Shown: positions 1-8,521, counted from the stretch's first letter. The stretch: DNA of 64,000 bases from Gillisella terrae (GCF_004801395.1 NZ_SSOA01000007.1:62001-126000), one strand, 5' to 3'. Numbers and translations are program-made. Notes: a model not told the origin generated them from the letters alone.

Positions 1-3
1 AAA

Positions 4-92
4 TATGGCGCACAAAGGACGCTGTAGCACTTTCAAGCTGCTGCATAACTTTCTCCTTAAATCCACTCCGATTTAAGGAATTATGCAGTAGA
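4..92 (+). repeat. RIME-like two-hairpin repeat, copy 1 (left part cut by window edge)
   Basis: Carries the conserved right arm of hairpin 1 (GGACGCTGTA) and the full hairpin 2, in which CTGCATAA and a CTTAAAT block pair with ATTTAAG and TTATGCAG. The left arm of hairpin 1 would lie before base 1. It matches the copies at 8416, 9001, 22698 and 58265 in order and orientation. This architecture resembles the rhizobial RIME/REP elements; assignment to a named family is inference. Confidence 0.8.
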
Positions 93-170
93 GGGGGCCG
101 GGCGTTGTAGCGATATTTGCCAACGCAATACCAAGGCCATTTTCAATAATTCCTACTGCAACTTGCACAA

Positions 171-254
171 TGTAGGGCGCACAGAGGACACTGTAACGCT
201 TTTAATCTCCTGCATATGTCTTAAAGCGATTCCGATTTAAGGGGGTATGCTGGA
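171..254 (+). repeat. RIME-like repeat, copy 2 (degenerate)
   Basis: A diverged copy of the same element about 80 bp after copy 1: GGCGCACAGAGGACACTGTAA, then a CCTGCATA...TATGCTGG outer stem around the AAGCGATTCCGATTTAAG core. Several stem pairs are lost, so it looks older than the other copies. The rest of 1-462 shows no gene; the stretch 255-462 is the presumptive leader and promoter region of the next gene. Confidence 0.65.
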
Positions 255-462
255 GCGTCGCCTGTGAAAATGGGCCGCCACTGTGTCGAATCATCTGCGT
301 TCACAGGATGATTAATCTTGGTTAATATTTCGTTAATTTGAGTTTGCAGCCCCGCTGCCGCCCCGTGCCCGCCGTAAGCTTCGGGTTGGCTTGGCCGTCT
401 ATGACGTGCATTTTGCATGCCATAATCAGACCTTTTGTCTGACTCAAACGCCCGGTGACACC

Positions 463-1866
463 ATGAGCCGCACAAATCCGATTTTGAATACCGACAGCTA
501 TAAGCTTGGGCATTTTTTGCAATATCCCCCCGGCACGCAGGCATTAAGCGGCTACATTGCCACGCGCGGCACGTCCATGCGGCCTGAAATCGTGTTTTTC
601 GGTCTCCAGGCATTTTTGAAGGAATATTTGTCGCAGCCGGTAACCGCCATCGACATTGCCGAGGCGCAGGATATTGCCGCTTTGCATGGCCAACCCTTTG
701 ATCGCACTGGTTGGCAGCATATTCTCAATGCCCATGGCGGCTTCTTGCCCTTGCGCATCGAGGCGATACCGGAAGGGTCTTTCATCCACCGCGGCGTGCC
801 CATGGTGCAGGTGGTCAATACGGATCCTGCCTGCTTCTGGTTGACATCCTATATCGAAACCGCGTTGTTGCGGGCTGTCTGGTATCCATCGGCGGTGGCC
901 AGTTCGCTGCGACATGTGAAGCAGACGCTGATCCCTTATTTAAAAAATACCTGCGATGACCCCGACAGCATGATTGCAACCCGCCTTGCCGATTATGGCG
1001 CGCGCGGAGCAACCAGCCTTGAGCAGGCCGGTCTTGGTGGGCTGGCAACGCTTTTGCATTTCGATAGCACCGATACGCTCGAAGCGATCGTCTATGCCCG
1101 GCGCTACTATGGGGCGAAAATGGCGGGCTTTTCTGTGCCAGCCTCCGAGCACACCACCATGATTGCCTGGCCGCAAAGCCAAGAAGAAGCGTCTTTTGCG
1201 CATATGGTCGATCAGTTTGGTGATTATCCCACCTATTCGGTGGTGTCTGATAGCTATGATGTTCGAAATGCTGTGGCGGAACTGTGGGGCAAGGCGCTGC
1301 AACAAAAAGTGCGCTCAAAGCCGGGCACTTTGATCGTGCGGCCTGACAGTGGCGATCCCATTGATGTGCCGGTGCAAACAGTGGCGCAGCTGGCCTATCA
1401 TTTTGGCACCCGGTTGAATGCCAAGGGCTTTAAAGTGCTGGATGACAAGGTGCGGGTGTTGCAGGCCGACGGTGTGTCACTGCGCGATATCACCATGATT
1501 CTCGGGCGTCTGGAGGGATTGGGCTTTTCTGCCGAAAACATCACCTTTGGCATCGGTGCCTCTCAGTTGCAGAAAATCAACCGTTCCATCTATTCCTTCA
1601 CCATGAAATGCACGGCATTGATGGATGAAACGGGTCGCTGGCGCGATATCTCCCGCCGGCCGGTGACCATGCATGAGCGGCTGCCCGAAGTTGGGCGGAG
1701 AGCGGTGGTGTTTGAAGCCAACGAATTTACATCCGTGCGGCTTGAAGAGCTTGGCAGGCGCGAAAATCACCTGCAACCCGTCTGGGAAAATGGAAATCTG
1801 CTCCGCGAATGCAGCTTTGATGAGGTGCGTCAGCGCGTTCGCACCAAGCATCGGCAGGATCTTTAA
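463..1866 (+). CDS. nadV: Nicotinamide phosphoribosyltransferase (NadV/NAMPT type)
   Basis: Joins nicotinamide to PRPP to give nicotinamide mononucleotide in cytosolic NAD salvage, bypassing deamidation. The 467-residue protein aligns from memory with vertebrate NAMPT: N-terminal NTDSYKLGH, RYYG near 214, the active-site PASEHTT (His about 230), SVVSDSYD, and IRPDSG-type PRPP-binding VRPDSGDP. The aspartate in STDT (about residue 204) matches the residue that favours nicotinamide over nicotinate. I chose ATG 463 because it begins the conserved SRTNPILNTDSYK block; the open frame runs back to 391 but that part has no family match. It stands alone, between repeats and a convergent small gene. 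The window also holds pncB at 55248, so there are two NAD entry routes. Confidence 0.9.
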   Translation: MSRTNPILNTDSYKLGHFLQYPPGTQALSGYIATRGTSMRPEIVFFGLQAFLKEYLSQPVTAIDIAEAQDIAALHGQPFDRTGWQHILNAHGGFLPLRIEAIPEGSFIHRGVPMVQVVNTDPACFWLTSYIETALLRAVWYPSAVASSLRHVKQTLIPYLKNTCDDPDSMIATRLADYGARGATSLEQAGLGGLATLLHFDSTDTLEAIVYARRYYGAKMAGFSVPASEHTTMIAWPQSQEEASFAHMVDQFGDYPTYSVVSDSYDVRNAVAELWGKALQQKVRSKPGTLIVRPDSGDPIDVPVQTVAQLAYHFGTRLNAKGFKVLDDKVRVLQADGVSLRDITMILGRLEGLGFSAENITFGIGASQLQKINRSIYSFTMKCTALMDETGRWRDISRRPVTMHERLPEVGRRAVVFEANEFTSVRLEELGRRENHLQPVWENGNLLRECSFDEVRQRVRTKHRQDL

Positions 1867-1915
1867 ACCCAGAAAAGCGTCGCCCATACGGGCAGACGCA
1901 TCCTATCAAACGGGA

Positions 1916-2275
1916 TTAAACCGTTTCCGGCAGAAACATCCGGTAAAGGCCGTTCTCATCGGGGTTGAAAGTTGATGGCCGGTCGGCGGCAAAACCATTG
2001 TGGTCCTGGTTCGAGAGGGCGTCCAGCCAGCTTGAACGTGCCTTTGCCTGCGGCGTGGCCTCGGAAGAGGGCGCAGCATTGGCTGGCGCGGTGTCATAGA
2101 AGTCTTGAAACAAGGGCGGTGCCTTTACCGTGTCGCGCTGGGTCTGTGGTTTGGAAAACAACAGACCGATGTCTTTTGCATCATCATGCGCTGCACCTAA
2201 ACGCACGGTTCGTTCATTTGAAATGCTCGTCAGAGACGAAGCAGCGTCGCTTGCACTTGCCGCAGAATCCATCAT
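1916..2275 (-). CDS. Hypothetical protein, small and hydrophilic
   Basis: No family recognised. The reading frame is open from 2569, but only the part from the paired Met codons at 2275/2272 looks protein-like: about 119 residues rich in Ala, Ser, Asp and Pro, no membrane segment, few cysteines, predicted largely disordered, with a Pro/Ala-rich middle (APANAAPSSEATPQ). It is convergent with nadV, with only about 50 bp between the stops, and no strong ribosome binding site is seen at 2275. The upstream 98 codons have a different composition with more Cys and Ile and are probably not translated. It could be a lineage-specific small protein or a spurious frame. Confidence 0.4.
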   Translation of the reverse strand: MMDSAASASDAASSLTSISNERTVRLGAAHDDAKDIGLLFSKPQTQRDTVKAPPLFQDFYDTAPANAAPSSEATPQAKARSSWLDALSNQDHNGFAADRPSTFNPDENGLYRMFLPETV

Positions 2276-2627
2276 GGCCACATCGGTTGAGAAACACGGA
2301 ATGATTCCGCATTTACAAAAACTTACATAGGTTGAAACAGGCGGTATGAACGACAAGACCAATGTCTTTTCGCTACAGCGTATCTCATCGGTTTCCTTTT
2401 GCGCAGCCAAGTATTTCAACACTCTGCTTCGCCTTTTGAACGCTACCGTCAAACCTTTAAGAAAATACTGCGTAAGTTCTTCAAAATGCGGTTTCTTGCT
2501 TATCCTGTTTGAAAGAAAATCGGCCTCGTGCTGCTCAGGAAGATCCGGGTACCGACTGGGGCAATCCATTCTGTTTTATGGTGAATTTGCCTTGAATGCT
2601 CAGTGGTTGTTCAGGAAAGCCAACCGT

Positions 2628-3575
2628 CTAGGCCCCCAAAATCCATGCCCAGAAAGTCACAGAAAAAACACCCAAAATTGTGGTGATGGTAATGGTGGAA
2701 GCGGCCAGCGCATGGCCAACACCAAACCGATTGGCAATCAGCCAGGCATTGACGCCGGTGGGAACCGACGAGGTCAGCACCATGGCTTTGGTCCATTCCG
2801 GTGACAGATGCAGAAGATGGCACGTCGTCCAAACCGTGAGGGGCAGCAAAAACAGCTTGAGCACCGATGTCGCGGCCGCAAGCCCCAGATTGCCGGTGAC
2901 GTGATATTGCGTCAGCGCCATGCCCAGAGACATAAGGGCCGCAGGCCCGGCCATGGCGGTGATTTGCCTCAGAACGATGTCCAAAGGTCCGGGAACGGTG
3001 AGACCAACAGCGTGCACACAAAGGCCCGCCGCCACCCCGATGACCAGCGGATTGGTGATGAGGTTGCGCCCTATCTGTTTGAGAATGGCAAGAATGCCGC
3101 GCGTTTGGGTGCCTTTTTCCTTGGCATCAGCATTTTCCATCAACACGGTGCCAATCACCATCATAAGAGGCAGATGCACGGCAAGCAGGATAGAGAGCGC
3201 AACCAGCCCGTCATTGCCGACCATGTGGCTGACCAATGGCAAGCCAATGAACACATTGTTGGCAAAGGCTGAGGACACGCCAGCCAAAACGCCAATACGC
3301 GAGTCGCGACCAAAAACCGTGGTGGCAATCAGATGGCCGGTGGTCCAGGTAACGCCAACGCCGGCAAAATAGGCCGCCCAAAGGCGAAAGGGGGATGCGC
3401 CCTGAAAATCCGCATGGGCAATGGTGTAAAACATCAAAACCGGCACAGCCACCTTGAAGACAAATTCGCCGAGATCGGTTCCCATATTGGCATTGAGAAA
3501 ACCGGAGCGAACCAAAGCCCAGCCAATAAAGATCAGCAGGAAAATTGGAATAACATTCAAGGCTATGTCATGCAT
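2628..3575 (-). CDS. AEC-family (auxin efflux carrier-like) permease
   Basis: A 315-residue, very hydrophobic protein with about ten membrane helices in two five-helix halves, starting MHDIALNVIPIFLLIFIGW. It has the AEC-type unwound-helix features (VFKVAVPVLMF in the first half, AALMSLGMAL and TGVNAWLIANRFG in the second). Bacterial members of this family carry small carboxylates such as malonate or malate, or auxin-like acids; the substrate cannot be told here. It is transcribed alone, divergent from the ArsC-like gene at 3724. Length and topology fit the family. Confidence 0.85.
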   Translation of the reverse strand: MHDIALNVIPIFLLIFIGWALVRSGFLNANMGTDLGEFVFKVAVPVLMFYTIAHADFQGASPFRLWAAYFAGVGVTWTTGHLIATTVFGRDSRIGVLAGVSSAFANNVFIGLPLVSHMVGNDGLVALSILLAVHLPLMMVIGTVLMENADAKEKGTQTRGILAILKQIGRNLITNPLVIGVAAGLCVHAVGLTVPGPLDIVLRQITAMAGPAALMSLGMALTQYHVTGNLGLAAATSVLKLFLLPLTVWTTCHLLHLSPEWTKAMVLTSSVPTGVNAWLIANRFGVGHALAASTITITTILGVFSVTFWAWILGA

Positions 3576-3723
3576 GAAAAAGGCAGGCTTTCAATCGACT
3601 GGCAACGGGCGGGAAAATGCACCTGCTGTTAAACCATTGTTGTACGGTTCTCGCAATTGCAGCCCTTGCAAGGCCTGCCTTTTTTGATAGGCATGCAGCA
3701 GACAATCAGTCAGTGGAGCGCTT

Positions 3724-4074
3724 ATGACCATCACCCTTTACGGCATTAAAAACTGTGACACGATGAAAAAAGCGCGCACATGGCTGGACGATCATGGTGT
3801 GGATTACACCTTCCACGATTACAAGGCCAAAGGCATTGACCGCGACAGCCTGCAAAGCTGGTGCACAAAGATGGGCTGGGAGATTGTTTTGAACCGGGCA
3901 GGCACCACGTTCAAGAAATTGCCAGAGGATCAGCGCGCAGATTTGAGCGAAGACAAGGCAATTACCCTGATGCTGGCGCAACCTTCCATGATCAAACGCC
4001 CCGTGCTGGACAAGGACGGCGCATTGCTGGTGGGCTTCAAACCGGAGCAATACAGCACTTTTTTTGCCGAATAA
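3724..4074 (+). CDS. ArsC/Spx-like thioredoxin-fold protein (YffB family)
   Basis: A 116-residue single-domain protein beginning MTITLYGIKNCDTMKKA. The thioredoxin fold carries one N-terminal Cys (CDTMKKAR, about residue 11) instead of a CxxC pair, and ends with a conserved IKRPVLDKDG block as in ArsC, Spx and YffB. The missing arsenate-specific residues and the lack of ars neighbours argue for the YffB type, thought to act as a glutathione-dependent reductase, rather than arsenate reduction. GGAG lies upstream of ATG 3724. It ends 12 bp before the deacylase gene, so the two are probably co-transcribed. Confidence 0.85.
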   Translation: MTITLYGIKNCDTMKKARTWLDDHGVDYTFHDYKAKGIDRDSLQSWCTKMGWEIVLNRAGTTFKKLPEDQRADLSEDKAITLMLAQPSMIKRPVLDKDGALLVGFKPEQYSTFFAE

Positions 4075-4086
4075 GGATGGATGATC

Positions 4087-4560
4087 ATGTCCAAGTCGAC
4101 CCGCGCAACATTGGCACTGGAGAAGGCCAAGGTCGCTTTCAGCGTTCACACCTATGACTATGATCCCAATGCCGAGCGCATCGGCCTTCAGGCCGCAGAA
4201 GCGATTGGCGAAGACCCTTGCCGGGTGCTGAAAACCCTGATGGCAGAGCTGGATGGCAAGCCGGTCTGCGTGGTTGTGCCCTCGGATCAGGAAGTCAGCA
4301 TGAAAAAGCTGGCGGCAGCCTTCAGTGGCAAGCATGCGGCGATGATGAAGCCAGCCGCTGCCGAAAAGCTGACCGGCTTTGTGGTCGGCGGTATCAGCCC
4401 GTTTGGGCAAAAGAAGGCGGTGCCGACCGTGATTGAAATCTCCGCCATGAATGAACCGCATGTTTATATGAACGGTGGTCAGCGCGGATTGCAGGTGCGG
4501 CTGGAGCCTAAAGAGGCTTTGCGCGCACTGGGTGCCATTGCGGCTCCCGTTATTGCCTAA
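4087..4560 (+). CDS. ybaK: Cys-tRNA(Pro)/Cys-tRNA(Cys) deacylase YbaK
   Basis: Hydrolyses Cys wrongly charged on tRNA(Pro), a trans-editing step in translation. About 157 residues form one YbaK/ProX domain: the DPCRVLKTLM segment, the substrate-loop VVPSDQEVSMKKLA with its conserved lysines, and VGGISPFGQKK, which is characteristic of YbaK. The start is ATG 4087 (MSKSTRATLALEKA); an in-frame ATG at 4081 is also possible. It lies 12 bp after the YffB-like gene. Confidence 0.9.
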   Translation: MSKSTRATLALEKAKVAFSVHTYDYDPNAERIGLQAAEAIGEDPCRVLKTLMAELDGKPVCVVVPSDQEVSMKKLAAAFSGKHAAMMKPAAAEKLTGFVVGGISPFGQKKAVPTVIEISAMNEPHVYMNGGQRGLQVRLEPKEALRALGAIAAPVIA

Positions 4561-4660
4561 TTTATACTCGCCGCCTTCAAATGTGCTTGCCCGCCTTCAA
4601 ATATGCTTGAATGCGGCCTATCTGTTGAAAGACACCCATTATAACGTCAGGAATTGTCCA

Positions 4661-5911
4661 ATGACCCTCCCCGATTTTGCGCATTCTATTGATCCGGTGA
4701 AGCTGGAAAAGCTGGCCGAAGTGGCTGTCAAGGTCGGTCTTGGGCTGCAACAGGGGCAGGATCTGGTGATAACGGCACCCATCAATGCATTGCCGCTGAC
4801 ACGCCAGATTACCAAACATGCCTATATGGCCGGGGCCGGTCTGGTCACCACATTTTATGCGGATGAAGAGGCAACGCTTGCCCGTTACGCTCACGCGCCG
4901 GATGCCAGCTTTGATCGGGCCAGTGATTGGCTGTATGAAGGCATGGCCAAAGCCTATGCCAATGGTGCGGCCCGGCTTGCTGTGTCTGGCGACAATCCCA
5001 TGATGCTGGCCGGACAGGATTCCGCCAAGGTTGCCCGTGCCAACAAGGCCAATTCCATTGCCTATAAGCCTGCGCTGGAGCCGATTTCCAACTTCAACAT
5101 CAATTGGAATATCTGCGCCTATCCCAACCCGTCCTGGGCCAAGCTGGTGTTTCCAGAGCTGCCGCTCGATGAGGCCGTGAAGAAACTGGCCGATGCGATT
5201 TTTGCAGCCTCGCGCGTTGATCAGGACGATCCCATTGCGGCCTGGGCTGCCCACAATGGTGAGCTTGCCAAGCGCTCGCGCTGGCTCAACGATGAGCGTT
5301 TTGAAGCTTTGCATTTTACCGGTCCCGGCACGGATTTGACGGTTGGTCTTGCCGATGGTCACGAATGGTTCGGTGGAGCATCGACCGCCAAGAATGGTGT
5401 GACCTGCAATCCCAACATCCCGACCGAAGAAGTGTTCACCACGCCGCATGCGCTGAAAGTGGAAGGAACGGTATCGTCCACCAAACCGCTGTCGCATCAG
5501 GGCACGTTGATCGACAATATTCAGGTGCGGTTTGAAGCGGGCCGGATTGTCGAGGCCAAGGCCTCAAAGGGTGAAGACGTGCTCTTGAAAGTGCTGGATA
5601 CTGACGAAGGTGCACGGCGTCTGGGTGAGGTGGCTTTGGTGCCGCATTCGTCGCCAATCTCTGCCTCCGGCATTCTGTTTTACAACACCCTGTTTGATGA
5701 AAATGCCTCGTGCCACATTGCGCTTGGCCAATGCTATTCCAAATGCTTCCTCAATGGGGCCAAGCTGACACCAGAGCAGATCAAGGCGCAGGGCGGCAAT
5801 TCCAGCCTTATTCATATTGACTGGATGATTGGCTCGAACAAGGTCGATATTGATGGTGTGCGGGCAGATGGCACAAAGGTGCCGGTGATGCGCAAGGGCG
5901 AATGGGCCTGA
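4661..5911 (+). CDS. M29-family aminopeptidase (AmpS/PepS type)
   Basis: A cytosolic metallo-aminopeptidase of about 416 residues, the normal length for the family. The C-terminal half carries the metal and catalytic ligands expected for M29: Glu in NIPTEEVFTTPH, Glu in LGEVALVPHSSPIS, His in ENASCHIALGQ, and the HIDWMIGS motif followed by DIDG. I chose ATG 4661, where SIDPVKLEKLAEVAV starts the family core; the frame is open back to 4475 but that part overlaps ybaK. It is followed by a 23-nt hairpin that looks like its terminator. The substrate is probably a broad set of unblocked peptides. Confidence 0.9.
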   Translation: MTLPDFAHSIDPVKLEKLAEVAVKVGLGLQQGQDLVITAPINALPLTRQITKHAYMAGAGLVTTFYADEEATLARYAHAPDASFDRASDWLYEGMAKAYANGAARLAVSGDNPMMLAGQDSAKVARANKANSIAYKPALEPISNFNINWNICAYPNPSWAKLVFPELPLDEAVKKLADAIFAASRVDQDDPIAAWAAHNGELAKRSRWLNDERFEALHFTGPGTDLTVGLADGHEWFGGASTAKNGVTCNPNIPTEEVFTTPHALKVEGTVSSTKPLSHQGTLIDNIQVRFEAGRIVEAKASKGEDVLLKVLDTDEGARRLGEVALVPHSSPISASGILFYNTLFDENASCHIALGQCYSKCFLNGAKLTPEQIKAQGGNSSLIHIDWMIGSNKVDIDGVRADGTKVPVMRKGEWA

Positions 5912-5920
5912 AAATAGCAA

Positions 5921-5943
5921 AGGGCCACAGCAGATGTGGCCCT
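5921..5943. terminator. Hairpin AGGGCCACA-GCAGA-TGTGGCCCT, copy 1
   Basis: A perfect 9-bp stem with a 5-nt loop, 10 bp after the aminopeptidase stop. There is no T-run directly behind it, so termination is inferred. An identical 23-nt hairpin lies at 6115-6137 near the 3' end of the convergent RNase D-like gene. Confidence 0.6.
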
Positions 5944-5969
5944 CAGCTTATTGACAAACCTCTCGCTCG

Positions 5970-6080
5970 ACGTTTCGTCACCCTCGGGCCTGTCCCGAGG
6001 GTCTGCCGTGGCTGGATAAGAAATTGACTTTGCTTATGAAATTAGCGTGGTTAGATGCTCGGCACAGGGCCGAGCATGAC
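5970..6080. repeat. Pair of short rhizobial REP-like palindromes
   Basis: Two GC-rich palindromes face each other: CCCTCGGG...CCCGAGGG at 5981-6001, preceded by CGTCA, and ATGCTCGG...CCGAGCAT at 6055-6077, followed by GACGTCG. These are the CTCGG-type REP sequences common in rhizobial intergenic DNA. As an inverted pair they may form a small mosaic element between the two convergent genes. Confidence 0.6.
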
Positions 6081-6114
6081 GTCGAGGATAAATTTAGGGT
6101 TTGTCAGCAGTCTG

Positions 6115-6137
6115 AGGGCCACAGCAGATGTGGCCCT
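6115..6137. terminator. Hairpin AGGGCCACA-GCAGA-TGTGGCCCT, copy 2
   Basis: Identical over 23 nt to the hairpin at 5921 and 194 bp from it, lying 25 bp downstream of the stop of the minus-strand exonuclease gene. It probably serves as that gene's 3' hairpin; each convergent gene thus has the same structure at its end. Confidence 0.55.
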
Positions 6138-6162
6138 TGATTTGCTAAACGATGGGATTTGC

Positions 6163-6789
6163 TCAGCTATGGGCAAAAATATCGGTGTCATCCCAGCCCA
6201 GAAGGTCAAGCTTGGCGCGAGTGGGCAGAAACTCGAAACAGGCCTTGGCGTGGTCCATGCGGCCATCGCGCAACAGGCGCTCGGTTAGCTTGTCGCGCAA
6301 GGCATGCAGATGCAGCACATCGGATGCCGCATATTCCAACTGGGCCTGACTCAGCTTTTCCGCCGCCCAATCTGATGATTGCTGGGCTTTGGAAATATCC
6401 ACCTCCAGCATTTCTCTCAGATTGTCTTTCAAACCATGGCGATCGGTGTAGGTGCGGCTCAGGCGTGAGGCGATCTTGGTGCAAAACACTGGCGCACAGG
6501 TGACCCCAAAGGTGTAAAACAGCACGGCAATGTCAAAGCGGCCGTAATGGAAGATTTTCTCAACAGACGGATTGGCCAAAAGCCCAACCAGATTGGGCGC
6601 TTCCTTTTGCCCAGCTGCAATGCGGATCACATCAGCCGTGCCATCACCGGGTGAAAGCTGCACCACGCAGAGGCGGTCGCGGCGCGGAACAAGGCCAAGG
6701 GTTTCGGTGTCGATGGCAATTGCGCCGGTGTAGCGCGCGCAATCTTCTGCGCGAATATCCCCTTCATGATAGCGAATTTTGGCCGCCAT
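6163..6789 (-). CDS. RNase D-like 3'-5' exonuclease (short form)
   Basis: A DEDD-type exonuclease domain alone, about 208 residues, without the HRDC domains of long RNase D. Motif ExoI is IAIDTETLGL (Asp/Glu near residues 28-30), ExoII FHYGRFDIAVL, and ExoIII YAASDVLHLHAL with the DEDDy Tyr. Such short proteins occur through Alphaproteobacteria and are thought to trim RNA 3' ends. The start is taken at MAAKIRYHEGD (6789); the frame also has Met at 6801. Convergent with the aminopeptidase gene. Confidence 0.88.
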   Translation of the reverse strand: MAAKIRYHEGDIRAEDCARYTGAIAIDTETLGLVPRRDRLCVVQLSPGDGTADVIRIAAGQKEAPNLVGLLANPSVEKIFHYGRFDIAVLFYTFGVTCAPVFCTKIASRLSRTYTDRHGLKDNLREMLEVDISKAQQSSDWAAEKLSQAQLEYAASDVLHLHALRDKLTERLLRDGRMDHAKACFEFLPTRAKLDLLGWDDTDIFAHS

Positions 6790-6858
6790 ATCTGTCTCCA
6801 AACATCAATATCGTGAGGCCCGCTATACTGGAAATGGTCGCAAAGAGATACCTGCTTT

Positions 6859-8400
6859 CTAAACCGACAGTCGTGGCTTGCTGACGGGGCCATCCTCGCG
6901 AAGCTCCGTATAGGCCAGCGTCTGGTCGAGATGCTCTGCCCTGAGCGCCAGAAGCTTTTCGGCATAGTGCAGCCGGGTGGCAAGATAGGCGGGGTCATCG
7001 GCCAGATTGATCATTTCGCCGGGATCGGCCTTCAGATCAAACAACAGCGGCGGCAAACCGGCAAAATGCACATATTTGAACTGATGATCGCGCACCACCG
7101 CCAGATTGCACTGGTTGGATTTCAGGCCCAAGGCCTCTTCCGGTTCGTTGGCGACCACATCGCGAAAATCAAACTCCCAAAAGGTGTGATCGCGCCAGTC
7201 TTTTGGCTGTTCGCCCGCCACAAATGGCAGCAGCGATGCGCCGTCCTGATGGTTCTTCGGCGTAATCTTCATCCGCTCCAAAAGCGTTGGCATGAGATCG
7301 GCAGAGGAGGTGAAATTTTCCACCACACGCCCTCTTGTGTTTGTGTGGGCGGGATCTCTGATCACCAAGGGAATATGATAGCTGCCATCATAAGCGCCAC
7401 CTTTGCCCATCATCCAGTGATCGCCCATCATCTCGGCGTGGTCGGAGGTAAACACAATCACGGTGTTGTCCCAGTCACCACTTTGTTTCAGCGCATCGGT
7501 GATACGGCCAAACTGGGCATCCACTTCGGCGATCATGCCGTAATAAACGGCACGTATGGCATTAAAGTCTTCCAAACGCCAATCGCAGACGCGGCCTTGC
7601 GCGCCATAGACGAAGGATGATTGCGAAAGCTGGCGCAAAAACAGCGCCGCCAGCGGATGCACGGCTATTTCCTCTTCCACCGTCGCCTGGCGCATCAGTT
7701 TTGCGATATTCCCCGGATCAAACATCCGGTTATAGGGCTCTGGCACGCAAAAGGGCGGGTGCGGTCGCAAAAAGGAGATGTGCGCAAACCATGGACGGCT
7801 TTGCTCTTCAAGCCAGTTTAGAAAGGCTTCGGTCAAAAAGGCGGTCTGGGTTTCTTCTGCGCTGTAGCCCGGCGGTTCACGGCTGGGTGTTGTTATCGAT
7901 GGGTCTGCTGCGGGCCGGTGAATGTCGCGGGTGGGTCTGTCGCTGCCCCGGCGGGCTTTCAGCCAACTCAGCCATTGCCGGTCATCTTCCAGCAGCAATT
8001 GCCCCACGCTAAAGCCCGGCAACACACCTTCATAGCTGCTCAGATGCGGATCGGCAGGATCCAATGATCGCGGATCCGGCGACACGTCGGTGTAGCCAAA
8101 CAAGGTTGGATCATAGCCTGCGCGGCGCGCAGCCAGGGCAATCGTGTCAAACCGCGCATCCAAGGGCGAGCCATTGCGGCAAACACGATGGTTCATCTGG
8201 TAAAGCCCGGTATAGATCGAGGCCCGCGCTGGCGAACAGGGAGCTGCATTGGCAAAATGCTTGCGAAACAAGGTGCCGTCTTTGGCCAAAGCATCGATAT
8301 GAGGGGTGCGAACCACCTCATGTCCTACAGCAGAGAGGCAATCTCCGCGCCACTGATCTGCGGTGATCAGCAATATATTGGGCGCGCGGTTATTCTTCAT
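6859..8400 (-). CDS. Sulfatase-family hydrolase, phosphonate monoester hydrolase-like
   Basis: An alkaline-phosphatase-superfamily enzyme of 513 residues. The N-terminus ILLITADQWRGD supplies metal ligands, CSPARASIYTG (Cys near 54) is the C-x-P-x-R signature in which Cys is matured to formylglycine, and FTSDHAEMMGDH gives the C-terminal metal ligands. The overall pattern (ARASLYTGLYxMNHR-like start, EFDFRDV, YVHFAGLPPLLFDLKADP) recalls the Rhizobium and Burkholderia phosphonate monoester hydrolases, about 514 residues, which cleave phosphonate monoesters, phosphodiesters and some sulfates. It needs a formylglycine-generating or anaerobic maturase encoded elsewhere. A GGGAGTGAGG ribosome binding site precedes the start, and a RIME-like repeat begins only 16 bp upstream of the start codon. 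Confidence 0.85.
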   Translation of the reverse strand: MKNNRAPNILLITADQWRGDCLSAVGHEVVRTPHIDALAKDGTLFRKHFANAAPCSPARASIYTGLYQMNHRVCRNGSPLDARFDTIALAARRAGYDPTLFGYTDVSPDPRSLDPADPHLSSYEGVLPGFSVGQLLLEDDRQWLSWLKARRGSDRPTRDIHRPAADPSITTPSREPPGYSAEETQTAFLTEAFLNWLEEQSRPWFAHISFLRPHPPFCVPEPYNRMFDPGNIAKLMRQATVEEEIAVHPLAALFLRQLSQSSFVYGAQGRVCDWRLEDFNAIRAVYYGMIAEVDAQFGRITDALKQSGDWDNTVIVFTSDHAEMMGDHWMMGKGGAYDGSYHIPLVIRDPAHTNTRGRVVENFTSSADLMPTLLERMKITPKNHQDGASLLPFVAGEQPKDWRDHTFWEFDFRDVVANEPEEALGLKSNQCNLAVVRDHQFKYVHFAGLPPLLFDLKADPGEMINLADDPAYLATRLHYAEKLLALRAEHLDQTLAYTELREDGPVSKPRLSV

Positions 8401-8415
8401 CAGTCCTCACTCCCA

Positions 8416-8521
8416 TTACAGCGCCTCTCACCATATATGGCGCACAAAGGACGCTGTAACACATTTAATCTGCCGCATAATTTTCTCCTTAAATCCACTC
8501 CGATTTAAGGAATTATGCAGT
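8416..8521 (+). repeat. RIME-like two-hairpin repeat, copy 3
   Basis: Full element: hairpin 1 from TTACAGCG to CGCTGTAA around a TATATGGCGCAC centre, a short ACATTTAATC spacer, then hairpin 2 between CCGCATAATT and AATTATGCAG with the CTTAAAT/ATTTAAG inner stem. It occupies the 5' leader of the minus-strand sulfatase gene, so any promoter of that gene lies inside or beyond it. Confidence 0.8.

Noticed and set aside
2346..2804. 152-codon plus-strand frame
   Set aside because: Antisense to the small hypothetical and the AEC permease end; no ribosome binding site.
3724..4074. Arsenate reductase (ArsC)
   Set aside because: Fold and N-terminal Cys match, but no ars neighbours, and the sequence is nearer the YffB type.
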